NCBI GenBank assembly: GCA_029262615.1
Contig: JAJCZD010000013.1
Location: forward strand, 87,609 to 151,608
DNA: 64,000 nucleotides
Direction of reading: 5' to 3'
From: Candidatus Babelota bacterium
Lineage (GTDB): Bacteria > Babelota > Babeliae > Babelales > Vermiphilaceae
Shown: one piece after another, positions 1 to 8,542 of the stretch
Position numbering within the stretch: the first letter of the stretch is position 1
Layout: each line of letters starts with the position of its first letter
The notes under the pieces: generated by a model
Database searches by the model: none
Told to the model about the DNA's origin: nothing
What the model saw: the letters and a program-made list of their open reading frames with translations, nothing else
Program-made: the position numbers and the translations under genes

Positions 1-1094
1 TTCGGCTAGCTGCAGCTGAGCGTTTACCAACAGCAAAAGATATTTTTGATAAAATTGGTAAATGTGTTGCACAACAGAAACTGGATGGTTTTCGGTTGCA
101 AATTCATCTTGATAAAACAGGTAAGAAGCCAAAAATAAAATTTTATTCCCGTAACCTGCAAGATATGTCTTATATGTTTCCTGATCTTGTAAAAGAATTA
201 GAAAAACTACATGTAAAAACATTAATTTGTGAGGGAGAAGCGATCGTGTATGACCAGAATGCTGGTCAATTTTCTCCATTTCAAGAAACGGTTAAGCGTA
301 AAAGAAAACATGATATTGAAAAAGTAGCACAGGAGCTGCCGTTACAACTTTTTGTATTTGATCTGTTGTATTTAAATGGTGAACAACTTCTTGACAAAAC
401 TCATGCGGTTCGTCGCCAAACAATGGAGCAACTATTAAAAGGATTCAAATCAGAAAATATAAAAATAGTTGATGAGGAAGAAATTTTATCTGCTGACCAA
501 CTTGAGCAATATTTCCTTGATGCAATCGATCATGGTCTTGAAGGATTGGTGGTTAAAAGAACCCAAGCTGAATATAAACCCGGTAAACGTAATTTTAACT
601 GGATTAAATTAAAACGCTCTGAGGGGGGCCGATTAGAAGATACACTTGATACCGTAATTCTTGGCTATTATCTGGGGACCGGCAAACGTACAGCATTTGG
701 TATTGGTGCATTGCTGGTGGGCGTTTATAATAAAAAAGAAGACGTGTTCCAAACTATTGCAAAAATTGGTACTGGTTTGACGGACCAAAAATGGAAAGAT
801 GTTAAAAAGGAATGTGATAAATATAAAGTCAAAGAACAACCAAAAAACATTATCTGTGCAAAAGAATTATACCCAGATGTTTGGTTATCTCCCGAATTAG
901 TGTGTCAAGCTTGGGCGGATGAGATTTCCTTATCACCACGCCATTCAGCTGGCCAAACAGACAAAGTTATCGGTTTCTCACTGCGGTTCCCTCGGTTTAT
1001 GAAGCTTCGTGAGGATAAAGGGCCCTATGAAGCAACAACCGTTACAGAGATTAGTAGATTATATGAAGATCAATTTATTACGAAAAATAGATAA
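1..1094 (+). CDS. ATP-dependent DNA ligase (5' end outside window)
   Basis: This enzyme seals nicks in duplex DNA using ATP. The frame is open to the left edge, so the N-terminus lies outside the window; the first visible in-frame codon begins at position 3. Motif I (K-L-D-G-F-R) is encoded at 78-95, with the adenylated lysine at 78-80, just before the first in-frame TTG at 96. So a start at 96 would wrongly remove the catalytic residue. Further nucleotidyltransferase motifs follow: EGEAIVYD (III), EGLVVKR (IV) and WIKLKR (V), then a C-terminal OB-fold-like region ending in a typical R-F-P-R-F segment. The layout resembles archaeal/eukaryotic LIG1-type ligases rather than NAD-dependent LigA. 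It ends at a strong terminator facing a convergent gene. Confidence 0.93.
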   Translation, partial: RLAAAERLPTAKDIFDKIGKCVAQQKLDGFRLQIHLDKTGKKPKIKFYSRNLQDMSYMFPDLVKELEKLHVKTLICEGEAIVYDQNAGQFSPFQETVKRKRKHDIEKVAQELPLQLFVFDLLYLNGEQLLDKTHAVRRQTMEQLLKGFKSENIKIVDEEEILSADQLEQYFLDAIDHGLEGLVVKRTQAEYKPGKRNFNWIKLKRSEGGRLEDTLDTVILGYYLGTGKRTAFGIGALLVGVYNKKEDVFQTIAKIGTGLTDQKWKDVKKECDKYKVKEQPKNIICAKELYPDVWLSPELVCQAWADEISLSPRHSAGQTDKVIGFSLRFPRFMKLREDKGPYEATTVTEISRLYEDQFITKNR

Positions 1095-1102
1095 GTTATT
1101 CT

Positions 1103-1145
1103 AGCAATAAAAAAGGCCGCTTTTAAAGCGGCCTTTTTTATTGCT
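1103..1145. terminator. bidirectional intrinsic terminator
   Basis: Two perfectly complementary 18-nt arms (1103-1120 and 1128-1145) enclose a 7-nt loop. Each arm has a GC-rich core (GGCCGC/GCGGCC) flanked by an A/T run, giving a U-tract on either strand. It sits between two convergent genes, so it probably stops transcription from both sides. Confidence 0.9.
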
Positions 1146-1155
1146 AATTTTTGTT

Positions 1156-1725
1156 TTAATAACCTTCGTTGCTGCTTTTGATTGGTGTAGAAGTGTTACA
1201 TGAATTACATGCTACTTTATATCCTTTATCTACCGCAACATCGACGGCCATTTTAAGGCTATATTTTGTAAGAAGAGCAAGATACTCATATGCCTCTGGA
1301 GACATTCCTTTTATTTTATTTTCTATAGAGTCAGTAGAAAGACCAACTTTTGCGAGTGCTTTTGTGCCATAGCGAATAATAAGCTCACGAACCAATGTTT
1401 TACCAGCTTTTTCTGTTGCGGCCTTAACATTTGTTGGAGTGGTGTTGAGACCAGTATATTCCTCTGTCAACTGTTTGATGACAGCTACTGTTATTTCAAC
1501 TCCAGCTTCTTTATCAACGACTAATTTTACTTTGTCAGGAACATGGCGGTCTATTAATTCTGCAAATTTAGAATTTTTTGTCCATTCTTTACCTTTTCCT
1601 TCAGCCGCTGCTTGCACATAAGACCAGGCATTATTGAGTTTTTTGGGTTCTTTATCTTCAGCAAAGCTATTAAAAGAAATAACCAATAACGATAAGCATA
1701 AAGATTTGACGATAAGATTTTTCAT
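1156..1725 (-). CDS. secreted protein of unknown function
   Basis: I do not recognise this family. The product (189 aa) starts with a clear signal peptide (basic start, hydrophobic core LCLSLLVISFNSFA, then a charged mature start EDKEPKK). The mature part is mostly helical and charged, and ends in a tail with two cysteines (C-N-S-C). I chose the ATG at 1725 over the upstream GTG at 1731 because AAGGAG lies 5 nt ahead of it. It faces the ligase gene across a bidirectional terminator. Export to the periplasm or beyond is likely. Confidence 0.75.
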   Translation of the reverse strand: MKNLIVKSLCLSLLVISFNSFAEDKEPKKLNNAWSYVQAAAEGKGKEWTKNSKFAELIDRHVPDKVKLVVDKEAGVEITVAVIKQLTEEYTGLNTTPTNVKAATEKAGKTLVRELIIRYGTKALAKVGLSTDSIENKIKGMSPEAYEYLALLTKYSLKMAVDVAVDKGYKVACNSCNTSTPIKSSNEGY

Positions 1726-1816
1726 GTTCACTCCTTATTTTTAAACATGTTTCTTTTTAAGAATTATTTACACTCTAAAGTAATTATAAATTTTGTAAAG
1801 AAGTAAAGAATTTATA

Positions 1817-2440
1817 TCATTTGCAGCATAAGTTGTAAAAAAACTCAGCTTCTTGTGCAGGATTTTCTGCTTGCACAATGCTTGAGCCGATAACGATACC
1901 ATCTGGTTCGAGTTCTATTACTTTTTCAATCGTTTCACGAGTAATTCTTGCAGAAACAAATATCGGGACGGACGCATTTCCTTTTACCATGTCCCATTTA
2001 TCCAGGAAAACAAAGGGCTCTTTTTCATCATAGGTCTGATGAAATAATAAGGCATGAGCCCCAAGGTTTTTTGCCTCAAGGGCAGATTGACCAACTGAAC
2101 TTGCATCAAGCAAATCCAACATAACTTTCTTTTTTTTATTGTTTGCAACTGAGCAGGCAGCATGTATAGCTTGCGAGCTTGTACCTGCCATAACAGTAAA
2201 CCAGTCAACATTAGCAGTTGCAAATAACTCTGCCGCAATAGAACCGCGGTCTATAATTTTACTATCAGCCAAAATAGTTTTATTACTGAATTCGTTTTTA
2301 AATGCTTTTATTGCATCAATTCCATGTTCATAAATAAGGATGGTACCAATCTCGAGAAGATCGCAAAATGGCGCAACCTCTTTTGCGATCCTTATTGCTT
2401 TATCTAAATCTGTTAAATCAAAAGAAATTTGTAGTTTCAT
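1817..2440 (-). CDS. 3-hexulose-6-phosphate synthase-like protein (OMP decarboxylase superfamily)
   Basis: A TIM-barrel enzyme of the orotidine-5'-phosphate decarboxylase suprafamily. The active-site motif D-x-K-x-x-D is at residues 59-64 (D59, K61, D64), preceded by the strand LLEIGT that is typical of 3-hexulose-6-phosphate synthase (HPS) and KGPDC. At 207 aa the length fits single-domain HPS. HPS interconverts ribulose 5-phosphate plus formaldehyde and hexulose 6-phosphate. In organisms lacking oxidative pentose-phosphate enzymes the reverse reaction supplies pentose phosphates, a plausible role here (inference). No 6-phospho-3-hexuloisomerase gene is adjacent. True OMP decarboxylase (PyrF) is the main alternative, but the overall pattern fits HPS better. 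Confidence 0.75.
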   Translation of the reverse strand: MKLQISFDLTDLDKAIRIAKEVAPFCDLLEIGTILIYEHGIDAIKAFKNEFSNKTILADSKIIDRGSIAAELFATANVDWFTVMAGTSSQAIHAACSVANNKKKKVMLDLLDASSVGQSALEAKNLGAHALLFHQTYDEKEPFVFLDKWDMVKGNASVPIFVSARITRETIEKVIELEPDGIVIGSSIVQAENPAQEAEFFYNLCCK

Positions 2441-2519
2441 TATGTTCCTATAAGCAAATACAGCCTTACCAATTTATTATACGTTGGAGGAGTATATCTG
2501 ATTTTCTTAGCCAGTTACG

Positions 2520-3227
2520 TTATTGTGCGTATTTAATTATGCTCAGCAATCGTGCCTTTTTACGTTTATACAATGTTTCAATATCAGCAAACAAGTTTTT
2601 TAAATTTAAAACATATAGTGCGTTACCAAGTTTGTTTACATTTTTTTTAACATAAATAGACGGTAGTAATAAATGGGGACTTTTTTCACTTAGATAAATA
2701 CCAACAGGGATTACTATTTTCTCTGGCTTTGAGAAGATAGTAATCGTAGTAAGGGGAATGATATTATCTTGTGGTAGTTCTTTTTCCTCAATATTCCAAT
2801 ACCAAGCATTAGCATCTTTATTATATTCCTTTTTGAATGAATACATTTTTGCGGGTGTTCCTGGTTCCAGCTCAAAATTACTTACTGTATTTTGGTTCAT
2901 CATTATTGGAGTAATTCTACGGGTGATTAGCACAAACACTTCTTTCTTTTCTTGCATGAGTGGAAAGGTAACCTGGCCATCAAAATTAGAAACAGTTATA
3001 TTTCCTGCATAAGAAACAAAGATACCATCAACAATATTTTTGCGTTGTTTATACAGCAAATCTTTGGCGATTTTGCCTGGTTGGGTTATTCTATCTTTAA
3101 GTTTCTTTATCATCTGCTTATCTTGCACCGCTGGATAGGGCATGAAATAGAATGAAAGTAATGCCTTTGCCTGGCAAATGGGTATAAATATCATAAAATA
3201 TAATGATAAGAATATTTTGAATTTCAT
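2520..3227 (-). CDS. secreted protein of unknown function
   Basis: I do not recognise the 235-aa product. The first 20 residues form a signal peptide (KIFLSLYFMIFIPICQA, then KA). The rest is rich in beta-forming stretches and ends in a basic helical tail. The start at 3227 has a G-rich ribosome site (GAGGGATGG) about 8-11 nt upstream. The gene is divergent from rsmG, whose start lies about 75 bp away, so both promoters must fit in this short gap or overlap the coding ends. Confidence 0.7.
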   Translation of the reverse strand: MKFKIFLSLYFMIFIPICQAKALLSFYFMPYPAVQDKQMIKKLKDRITQPGKIAKDLLYKQRKNIVDGIFVSYAGNITVSNFDGQVTFPLMQEKKEVFVLITRRITPIMMNQNTVSNFELEPGTPAKMYSFKKEYNKDANAWYWNIEEKELPQDNIIPLTTITIFSKPEKIVIPVGIYLSEKSPHLLLPSIYVKKNVNKLGNALYVLNLKNLFADIETLYKRKKARLLSIIKYAQ

Positions 3228-3303
3228 AACAAAACCATCCCTCTTTTTTTATTACGCTAGCAAAGGTCTGGTTCTAAGAGCTATGGTTTTGGAGGATTTG
3301 ATC

Positions 3304-3948
3304 ATGAAAAAAAGAAAAATAACCAATGCAATGATTGAAACTGCTTGGAAGAAATTTAATAAGCGATTTCACATAACAAAGCAACAGGAGCAACAATTTA
3401 AAAAATACTTAGTTTTACTGCGTGAATGGAATGAAAAAATAAATATTACAACCATCACTGAATCTCCTAATATTATCAACCTTCATTTTGCAGATTCTCT
3501 AGCTATAGCAGATTTTGTAAACTTAGAAGGTAAAACAATGGTTGATATTGGTTCTGGCGGAGGCTTTCCGGGTATGCCTTTAAAGATTTGTAATAAAAAT
3601 CTGAAAGTTTTTCTTCTTGAGGTGAGTCATAAAAAATCACAATTTTTAGAAGCAGTCATTTCTGAACTTGGTCTTGAAGATATTATTGTTTGGCCAAACG
3701 ATTGGCGTACTTTTTTGCGAAAAACAGAATTCCAGGTTGATTATTTTATGGCACGTGCATCATTGAAAATGGATGAATTACTGCGCATGTTCAAACCCAG
3801 TTGCCCATATAATGATACAACCTTGATCTATTGGGCCTCCAAAACGTGGCGACCTACCGAAAAAGAGATTCCTTTCATTATCAGAGAAGAGACATACAAA
3901 GTTAACACGCGTGAAAGAAGATATATCTTTTTGTCTAAACCGAGCTGA
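3304..3948 (+). CDS. rsmG: 16S rRNA (guanine-527-N7) methyltransferase RsmG
   Basis: RsmG (GidB) transfers methyl from S-adenosylmethionine to N7 of G527 in 16S rRNA. The 214-aa product has the family N-terminal segment L-R-E-W-N-E-K-I-N-I-T, the H-F-A-D-S-L block and the SAM-binding motif D-I-G-S-G-G-G-F-P-G at residues 81-90. I placed the start at the ATG at 3304 because a perfect GGAGG (3291-3295) lies 8 nt upstream; the frame is open further upstream, but those codons look non-coding and run into the neighbouring divergent gene. The length is normal for the family. Confidence 0.92.
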   Translation: MKKRKITNAMIETAWKKFNKRFHITKQQEQQFKKYLVLLREWNEKINITTITESPNIINLHFADSLAIADFVNLEGKTMVDIGSGGGFPGMPLKICNKNLKVFLLEVSHKKSQFLEAVISELGLEDIIVWPNDWRTFLRKTEFQVDYFMARASLKMDELLRMFKPSCPYNDTTLIYWASKTWRPTEKEIPFIIREETYKVNTRERRYIFLSKPS

Positions 3949-4025
3949 TTATCATTTTACATTTTAATTTATTGCGTTAGTGTAACGCTTATATTTCTTT
4001 ATCTTGTTTAATTGTACGAGTTATT

Positions 4026-5426
4026 ATGAAAAAAAATATTATAGCAAGTTACTTGCAAGGAATATTTGATACTCAACATGGAGAGGGCTATAGTACTTTA
4101 ATGCGTTATTTTATTCCAGAATTTATTAATGCATTCCTCCTTTTTACCGCACCAATTTTTATCGATGCTTTTTTGATCGGTTCATTAAAATCTACTCCTA
4201 TGTATGCTACTCTAGGAGTTACCAACAATTTATTACATTGGGTGATTAAAATTGCTGAGGCCTTTTCTATTGGTGCAATTATTTTGGTTGGGCATTTTAA
4301 TGGAAAAGAAGAATATACCAATGCAGGACGTGCGTTTAAGGATGCGTTTTGGATATCTGTCTTTCTCGGTTTTATTTTTTCTTCATTCTTATTTTTTGGC
4401 GCACCCTGGATTTATTACTTATATGGCGTGCCAGCTGAATTAATTCCCTATGGTGTTCCTTTCCTGCAAATTCGTGCCATTGGTATTTTCTTTATGTTTT
4501 TATATTTAGCAATGGTTGGTTTCCTACGTGGTATCAAAAATCCCCGCGCACCAATGAAAATATTTGTTGGTGGTACGGTTCTTTTTATTGTATTGGATTA
4601 TGCGCTTATTTTTGGCAAATTTGGCTTTCCCGCTTTAGGTATGAATGGTTCTGCTTTGGCATCGGTTGTACAATATGCCTTTATGTTTTTTATTGCCCTT
4701 ATTTATATTCTTTCAAGGGCAAAATATCGTAAATATGGGTTAGATGTTTTACGATCAATTACTCAATTTGATTATGTAAAAGAGTTATTCCTTTTTAGCT
4801 GGCCAATAATAATTGATAAATCTATTATGGCCTGGGCTTATATTTGGCTCTGTGGAATGATAAATCCTATGGGAACCTGTTGTGTGGCATCTTTTTGTAT
4901 TGTAAAGGATATGGAGCGGTTTGCTTTTTTGCCGGCTATAGCCTTTGCGCAGGTAGTAACTTTTGTGGTGAGTAATGAATATGGCCAGCAAAATTGGCGC
5001 GGCATTAAAAGCACAATCAAGAAAGGAATTTTTCTCTCCTCCTTCATGGTATTTGCGCTTTTAATGGTACTTTCAGTACGGCCAATTTATTTCATTCAAT
5101 TTTTTGATCGCAATGGTGATTTTACTTCAATGGCAAGTACTATTTTTCCAATTATCAGTGTACTTGTAATCTTTGATCTGCTACAATTAATACTTGCTGG
5201 AGCGCTTAGAGGTGCTGGCAATGTCAAAACAGTGATGATAACACGGTTATTAGTAGTATTTATATATTTTATACCTGTTTCATACTATATATCACGTTAT
5301 GTTGAGGTTGATCCAATTTTGAAATTTATTTTAATTTACGGATCGTTTTACCTGGGTAATGCTATTATGAGTATTGCCTATATTTGGCGATTCCGTGGTC
5401 AAGATTGGAAAAAAATACCAGTTTAG
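4026..5426 (+). CDS. MATE-family multidrug/metabolite efflux transporter
   Basis: A 466-aa polytopic membrane protein with about 12 hydrophobic segments arranged as two related halves, the usual MATE (NorM/DinF) architecture. The family exports cationic drugs or metabolites in exchange for Na+ or H+. Typical MATE features include G-A-P at the end of an early helix, the segment F-L-R-G-I-K-N-P (residues about 160-167) and the matching G-A-L-R-G-A-G-N in the second half. The substrate cannot be read from the sequence. The stop is only 10 nt before gatC, so it may share a transcript with gatCA. Confidence 0.88.
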   Translation: MKKNIIASYLQGIFDTQHGEGYSTLMRYFIPEFINAFLLFTAPIFIDAFLIGSLKSTPMYATLGVTNNLLHWVIKIAEAFSIGAIILVGHFNGKEEYTNAGRAFKDAFWISVFLGFIFSSFLFFGAPWIYYLYGVPAELIPYGVPFLQIRAIGIFFMFLYLAMVGFLRGIKNPRAPMKIFVGGTVLFIVLDYALIFGKFGFPALGMNGSALASVVQYAFMFFIALIYILSRAKYRKYGLDVLRSITQFDYVKELFLFSWPIIIDKSIMAWAYIWLCGMINPMGTCCVASFCIVKDMERFAFLPAIAFAQVVTFVVSNEYGQQNWRGIKSTIKKGIFLSSFMVFALLMVLSVRPIYFIQFFDRNGDFTSMASTIFPIISVLVIFDLLQLILAGALRGAGNVKTVMITRLLVVFIYFIPVSYYISRYVEVDPILKFILIYGSFYLGNAIMSIAYIWRFRGQDWKKIPV

Positions 5427-5436
5427 GATTACATCA

Positions 5437-5718
5437 ATGACTATTATTTCAAAAGAAGAAGTTTTAAAAATTGCAAAAATATCTCGTATTGCGATCCATG
5501 ATAATGAAATCGAGTTTATTAAAAAACATTTGGAGGAAGTGCTTTCCTATGCAGCTAGGGTCCAAGAAATAGCTCAGCAGATTGAGGAACCTTCCAACAG
5601 AAATATTAATGTTTTTCGTGAAGATAGTGTTGTTAGCGTGCCTATTGAGCCTATTATGAGTCAGGCACCGGTTCGCGAAGGTAACTTTTTTGTAGTCCCA
5701 TCAATTTTAGATAAGTAA
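5437..5718 (+). CDS. gatC: Asp/Glu-tRNA amidotransferase subunit C
   Basis: GatC is the small subunit of the amidotransferase that converts misacylated Glu-tRNA(Gln) or Asp-tRNA(Asn) to Gln-/Asn-tRNA. The 93-aa product shows the family pattern: an N-terminal I-S-K-E-E-V-L-K-I-A-K-I-S-R helix, the F-I-K-K-H-L-E-E-V-L helix, and the C-terminal R-E-D segment followed by P-V-R-E-G-N-F-F-V-V-P-S. The ATG at 5437 is the natural start; an upstream in-frame extension overlaps the MATE gene. It lies 15 nt before gatA. gatB is not in this window. Confidence 0.92.
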   Translation: MTIISKEEVLKIAKISRIAIHDNEIEFIKKHLEEVLSYAARVQEIAQQIEEPSNRNINVFREDSVVSVPIEPIMSQAPVREGNFFVVPSILDK

Positions 5719-5733
5719 ATAAGGTATATACAC

Positions 5734-7182
5734 ATGAATAAGTTGGCATATGCAACTATTGCACAGCTAAAATCGATGCTTGAAAAAAATGAAATTACGC
5801 AAAAAGAAGTGCTGGATAATTGCTTGCAACGATTTGCCAAATATAATCCTATTCTTAATTGCGCAATCCAACTATTTGATGCCGACTCAATTCTTCAGGA
5901 ATGTATTATTCAAGGCCCACTTGCTGGTATTCCTGGTATTTTCAAAGATAACATTGCCCAAAAAGATCGCAGACTCTCTTGTGCATCCAAAATTTTAGAC
6001 GGTTATACCGTTATGTATGATTCAACTGCCAGTGCTCGCGCAAAACAAGCGGGTGGGCTGTTGGTTGGCCGTGCGAATTTAGATGAGTTTGCCATGGGTA
6101 GTTCAACCGAAACGTCTTATTTTGGTAAAACAAAAAATCCGTGGGACACCAAACGAGTTCCTGGTGGTTCTAGTGGTGGTTCTGCTGCAGCTGTTGCAGC
6201 CGGTTTAGTACCATGGGCATTAGGATCAGATACCGGCGGTTCGGTACGTCAACCAGCAGCTTTTTGTGGCATCGTGGGAATAAAACCAACGTATGGCCTT
6301 GTTTCACGTTATGGCCTGGTTGCTTATGGTTCTTCATTGGACCAAATTGGTGTCTTTTCTCGGACTATCCAAGATAATGCTCGAGTTCTTTCAGTCATTG
6401 CTGGTCATGATATGCGTGATTCAACAAGTTTGCGCGTAGGAAAAAAAGATTATACCCAAAACCTAAAAGATGCTTCAGGCAAAGGTTTGCGCATTGGGGT
6501 GGTTGAAAATGCGCTCTATGCAGAAGGAATGGACCCTGAGATTGTTCAATCTATTGAGCAAGCAATTGCTGTGTATGAAAAGATGGGTGCAACTATCCAA
6601 AAAATAAAATTAACATCATTTGATTATGCAGCCGCTGCTTATTTTATTATTTCACGTGCTGAGGCAGCATCAAACTTGGCTCGTTTTGATGGGGTTCGGT
6701 ATGCCTTTAGAGCTAAAGATGCAAAAACATTATATGACATGTATTGTGATACGCGCCATGATGGTTTTGGCAATGAGGTGAAAAACAGAATACTTGTTGG
6801 TAATTACGTTCTTTCTGCTGGTCATGCAGGTGCGTTTTATAATAATGCTACTTTAGTGCGCCGGATGATTCGGGCTGAACTGCAAAAAGCATTCAAATCA
6901 GTTGATGTTCTTATTATGCCAACCCATCCAATGCCAGCATTTGAAATTGGTGCGTTTGATAAAAATAAACTGCAAATGGACCTGCAAGATTATTTTACCT
7001 GCCCGATGAATTTATCCGGTAACCCTGCAATTTCTATTCCTTGTGGTTTTACCAAACAGAATTTGCCGATCGGTATGCAGTTAATTGGTCCTCATCTTTC
7101 TGAAGAGTTATTATATAAAACAGCATATGTATATGAGCAAGAGACCAAATGGTTTGAGAAAAAACCAAAAGGCTTTGAATAG
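5734..7182 (+). CDS. gatA: Asp/Glu-tRNA amidotransferase subunit A
   Basis: GatA is the glutaminase/amidase subunit that releases ammonia from glutamine for tRNA-dependent amidation. The amidase-signature triad is visible and correctly spaced: Lys71 in F-K-D-N-I, cis-Ser146 in G-G-S-S-G-G-S and nucleophile Ser170 in G-G-S-V-R-Q-P. The 482-aa length is normal. It is translated just after gatC, and gatB must be elsewhere. The stop codon abuts the stop codon of the convergent ankyrin gene with no gap, so there is no room for a terminator. Confidence 0.95.
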   Translation: MNKLAYATIAQLKSMLEKNEITQKEVLDNCLQRFAKYNPILNCAIQLFDADSILQECIIQGPLAGIPGIFKDNIAQKDRRLSCASKILDGYTVMYDSTASARAKQAGGLLVGRANLDEFAMGSSTETSYFGKTKNPWDTKRVPGGSSGGSAAAVAAGLVPWALGSDTGGSVRQPAAFCGIVGIKPTYGLVSRYGLVAYGSSLDQIGVFSRTIQDNARVLSVIAGHDMRDSTSLRVGKKDYTQNLKDASGKGLRIGVVENALYAEGMDPEIVQSIEQAIAVYEKMGATIQKIKLTSFDYAAAAYFIISRAEAASNLARFDGVRYAFRAKDAKTLYDMYCDTRHDGFGNEVKNRILVGNYVLSAGHAGAFYNNATLVRRMIRAELQKAFKSVDVLIMPTHPMPAFEIGAFDKNKLQMDLQDYFTCPMNLSGNPAISIPCGFTKQNLPIGMQLIGPHLSEELLYKTAYVYEQETKWFEKKPKGFE

Positions 7183-8376
7183 TCAGTTCTTAGAAGTTGG
7201 CCGTGACTGTAATATCATTATAATTTTATTGAAATTGTTTTTAATAGCTTCATACTGTTTTTTCTTTTTTGGATTCTTTTCTTGTTTAGCTTTTTCAGAA
7301 GCTAGATTGTATTTTTTGTGAGCTATTATTAATGCTGTTTCTCTTCCTGTTTTCAGGATTTCTATATTTGCATCAGCTTGTAATAATTTATGAACTATTG
7401 ACGTCAATCCTCTCCGAGCAGCTTTGATTAATGCTGTATTACCATTCCTTGCACCCTTATCAATTAATAATTCTGCTACCTGAATACGTCCTAGTTCTAT
7501 TGCATGCATAAGAGCCGTTTTGTTTTTTCCATCTATTTGGTCAATATTGGCGCCATTAGATAATAATATATTAATAATTGGCATATGGTTTTTTTTTACT
7601 GCTGCTATTAAGGCAGTTCGGCCCGAGTTATTTCCATGATTGACCTGTGCGCCCTTAGCTAGTAGATAGCGAACAATAGCAGGATTCCCACTTTGAACTG
7701 CGGCCATTAATGCTGTATTGCCTACAAAATTTACTGCATTTACATTAGCACCATTTTTTTCTAATAATTCTACAGTTGGCCCTTTATTTGCATGGGCAGC
7801 AAGCATTAAAGGAGTCATATCAGTTCCAGGCACTTGTAAATCAACTTGCACTCCGGTTGCAAGTAATTTTTTTATAGGCTCATTTAGTCCTTGAATAGTG
7901 AACCGATGGATCATATCCAGATCTGATGGAGGACTAGGATTTATCTTAGCGCCGAGTTCAATCAATTTTTGCACATTCCCCGGTTTTGTCATGGTCATAA
8001 ATTGCAGGGGTTTATACCCAAAATAGTCAGTATGTTCCAAATTTGCCTTCAGATTTGTAAAAAGAAAGTTAATATCCTCCGGTGTTTTTGCATAATACAA
8101 TATAGTACGACCTGCAGAGTCGATTGGTTGATTGACTAATTGCAAAAGAGTTTGTTTCAAATCTCTAGGAAGCTTATCCCAGTCGCTCCTTACAGATTCT
8201 GGTGAATCTTTCCACTTAAACAGTACTTGCCTTGCTGCTTGGGCTTTTAATGGGTTTGGCTCATTAAATAAAGTGAACTCTTCCTGCTCTTGCGATTCAG
8301 GACTTTGCATGCCCCACACAAGAAGTGTTATAGAGATGCACAGTAACGCTAAACAAAATAAATAACTTTTTTTCAT
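7183..8376 (-). CDS. secreted ankyrin-repeat protein
   Basis: The 397-aa product starts with a signal peptide (hydrophobic run from about residue 5 to 22). Ankyrin-type repeats begin around residue 130, with clear units such as M-T-P-L-M-L-A-A-H, N-T-A-L-M-A-A-V-Q-S-G-N, R-T-A-L-I-A-A-V-K-K-N-H and K-T-A-L-M-H-A-I-E-L-G, about 33 residues apart. A Lys-rich tail with a probable coiled coil follows. Ankyrin repeats bind proteins; secreted ones in intracellular bacteria are usual candidates for host-directed effectors. The target is unknown. AGGGAA lies just ahead of the ATG. The gene abuts gatA tail to tail. Confidence 0.88.
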   Translation of the reverse strand: MKKSYLFCLALLCISITLLVWGMQSPESQEQEEFTLFNEPNPLKAQAARQVLFKWKDSPESVRSDWDKLPRDLKQTLLQLVNQPIDSAGRTILYYAKTPEDINFLFTNLKANLEHTDYFGYKPLQFMTMTKPGNVQKLIELGAKINPSPPSDLDMIHRFTIQGLNEPIKKLLATGVQVDLQVPGTDMTPLMLAAHANKGPTVELLEKNGANVNAVNFVGNTALMAAVQSGNPAIVRYLLAKGAQVNHGNNSGRTALIAAVKKNHMPIINILLSNGANIDQIDGKNKTALMHAIELGRIQVAELLIDKGARNGNTALIKAARRGLTSIVHKLLQADANIEILKTGRETALIIAHKKYNLASEKAKQEKNPKKKKQYEAIKNNFNKIIMILQSRPTSKN

Positions 8377-8542
8377 GAGAAAATTCCCTGTAAAATATAT
8401 TTATTATTATTATAGTACATAAAGCTTATTAATTTCAATAAGAAATTAATATAGGGTTATGTATTCCGACTGTTTCTTGTAAAAAAGACTGATTTTGTTT
8501 TAGACTGCTTTCGGGATAGGCTTATCAAAAAAGGATATGGCC

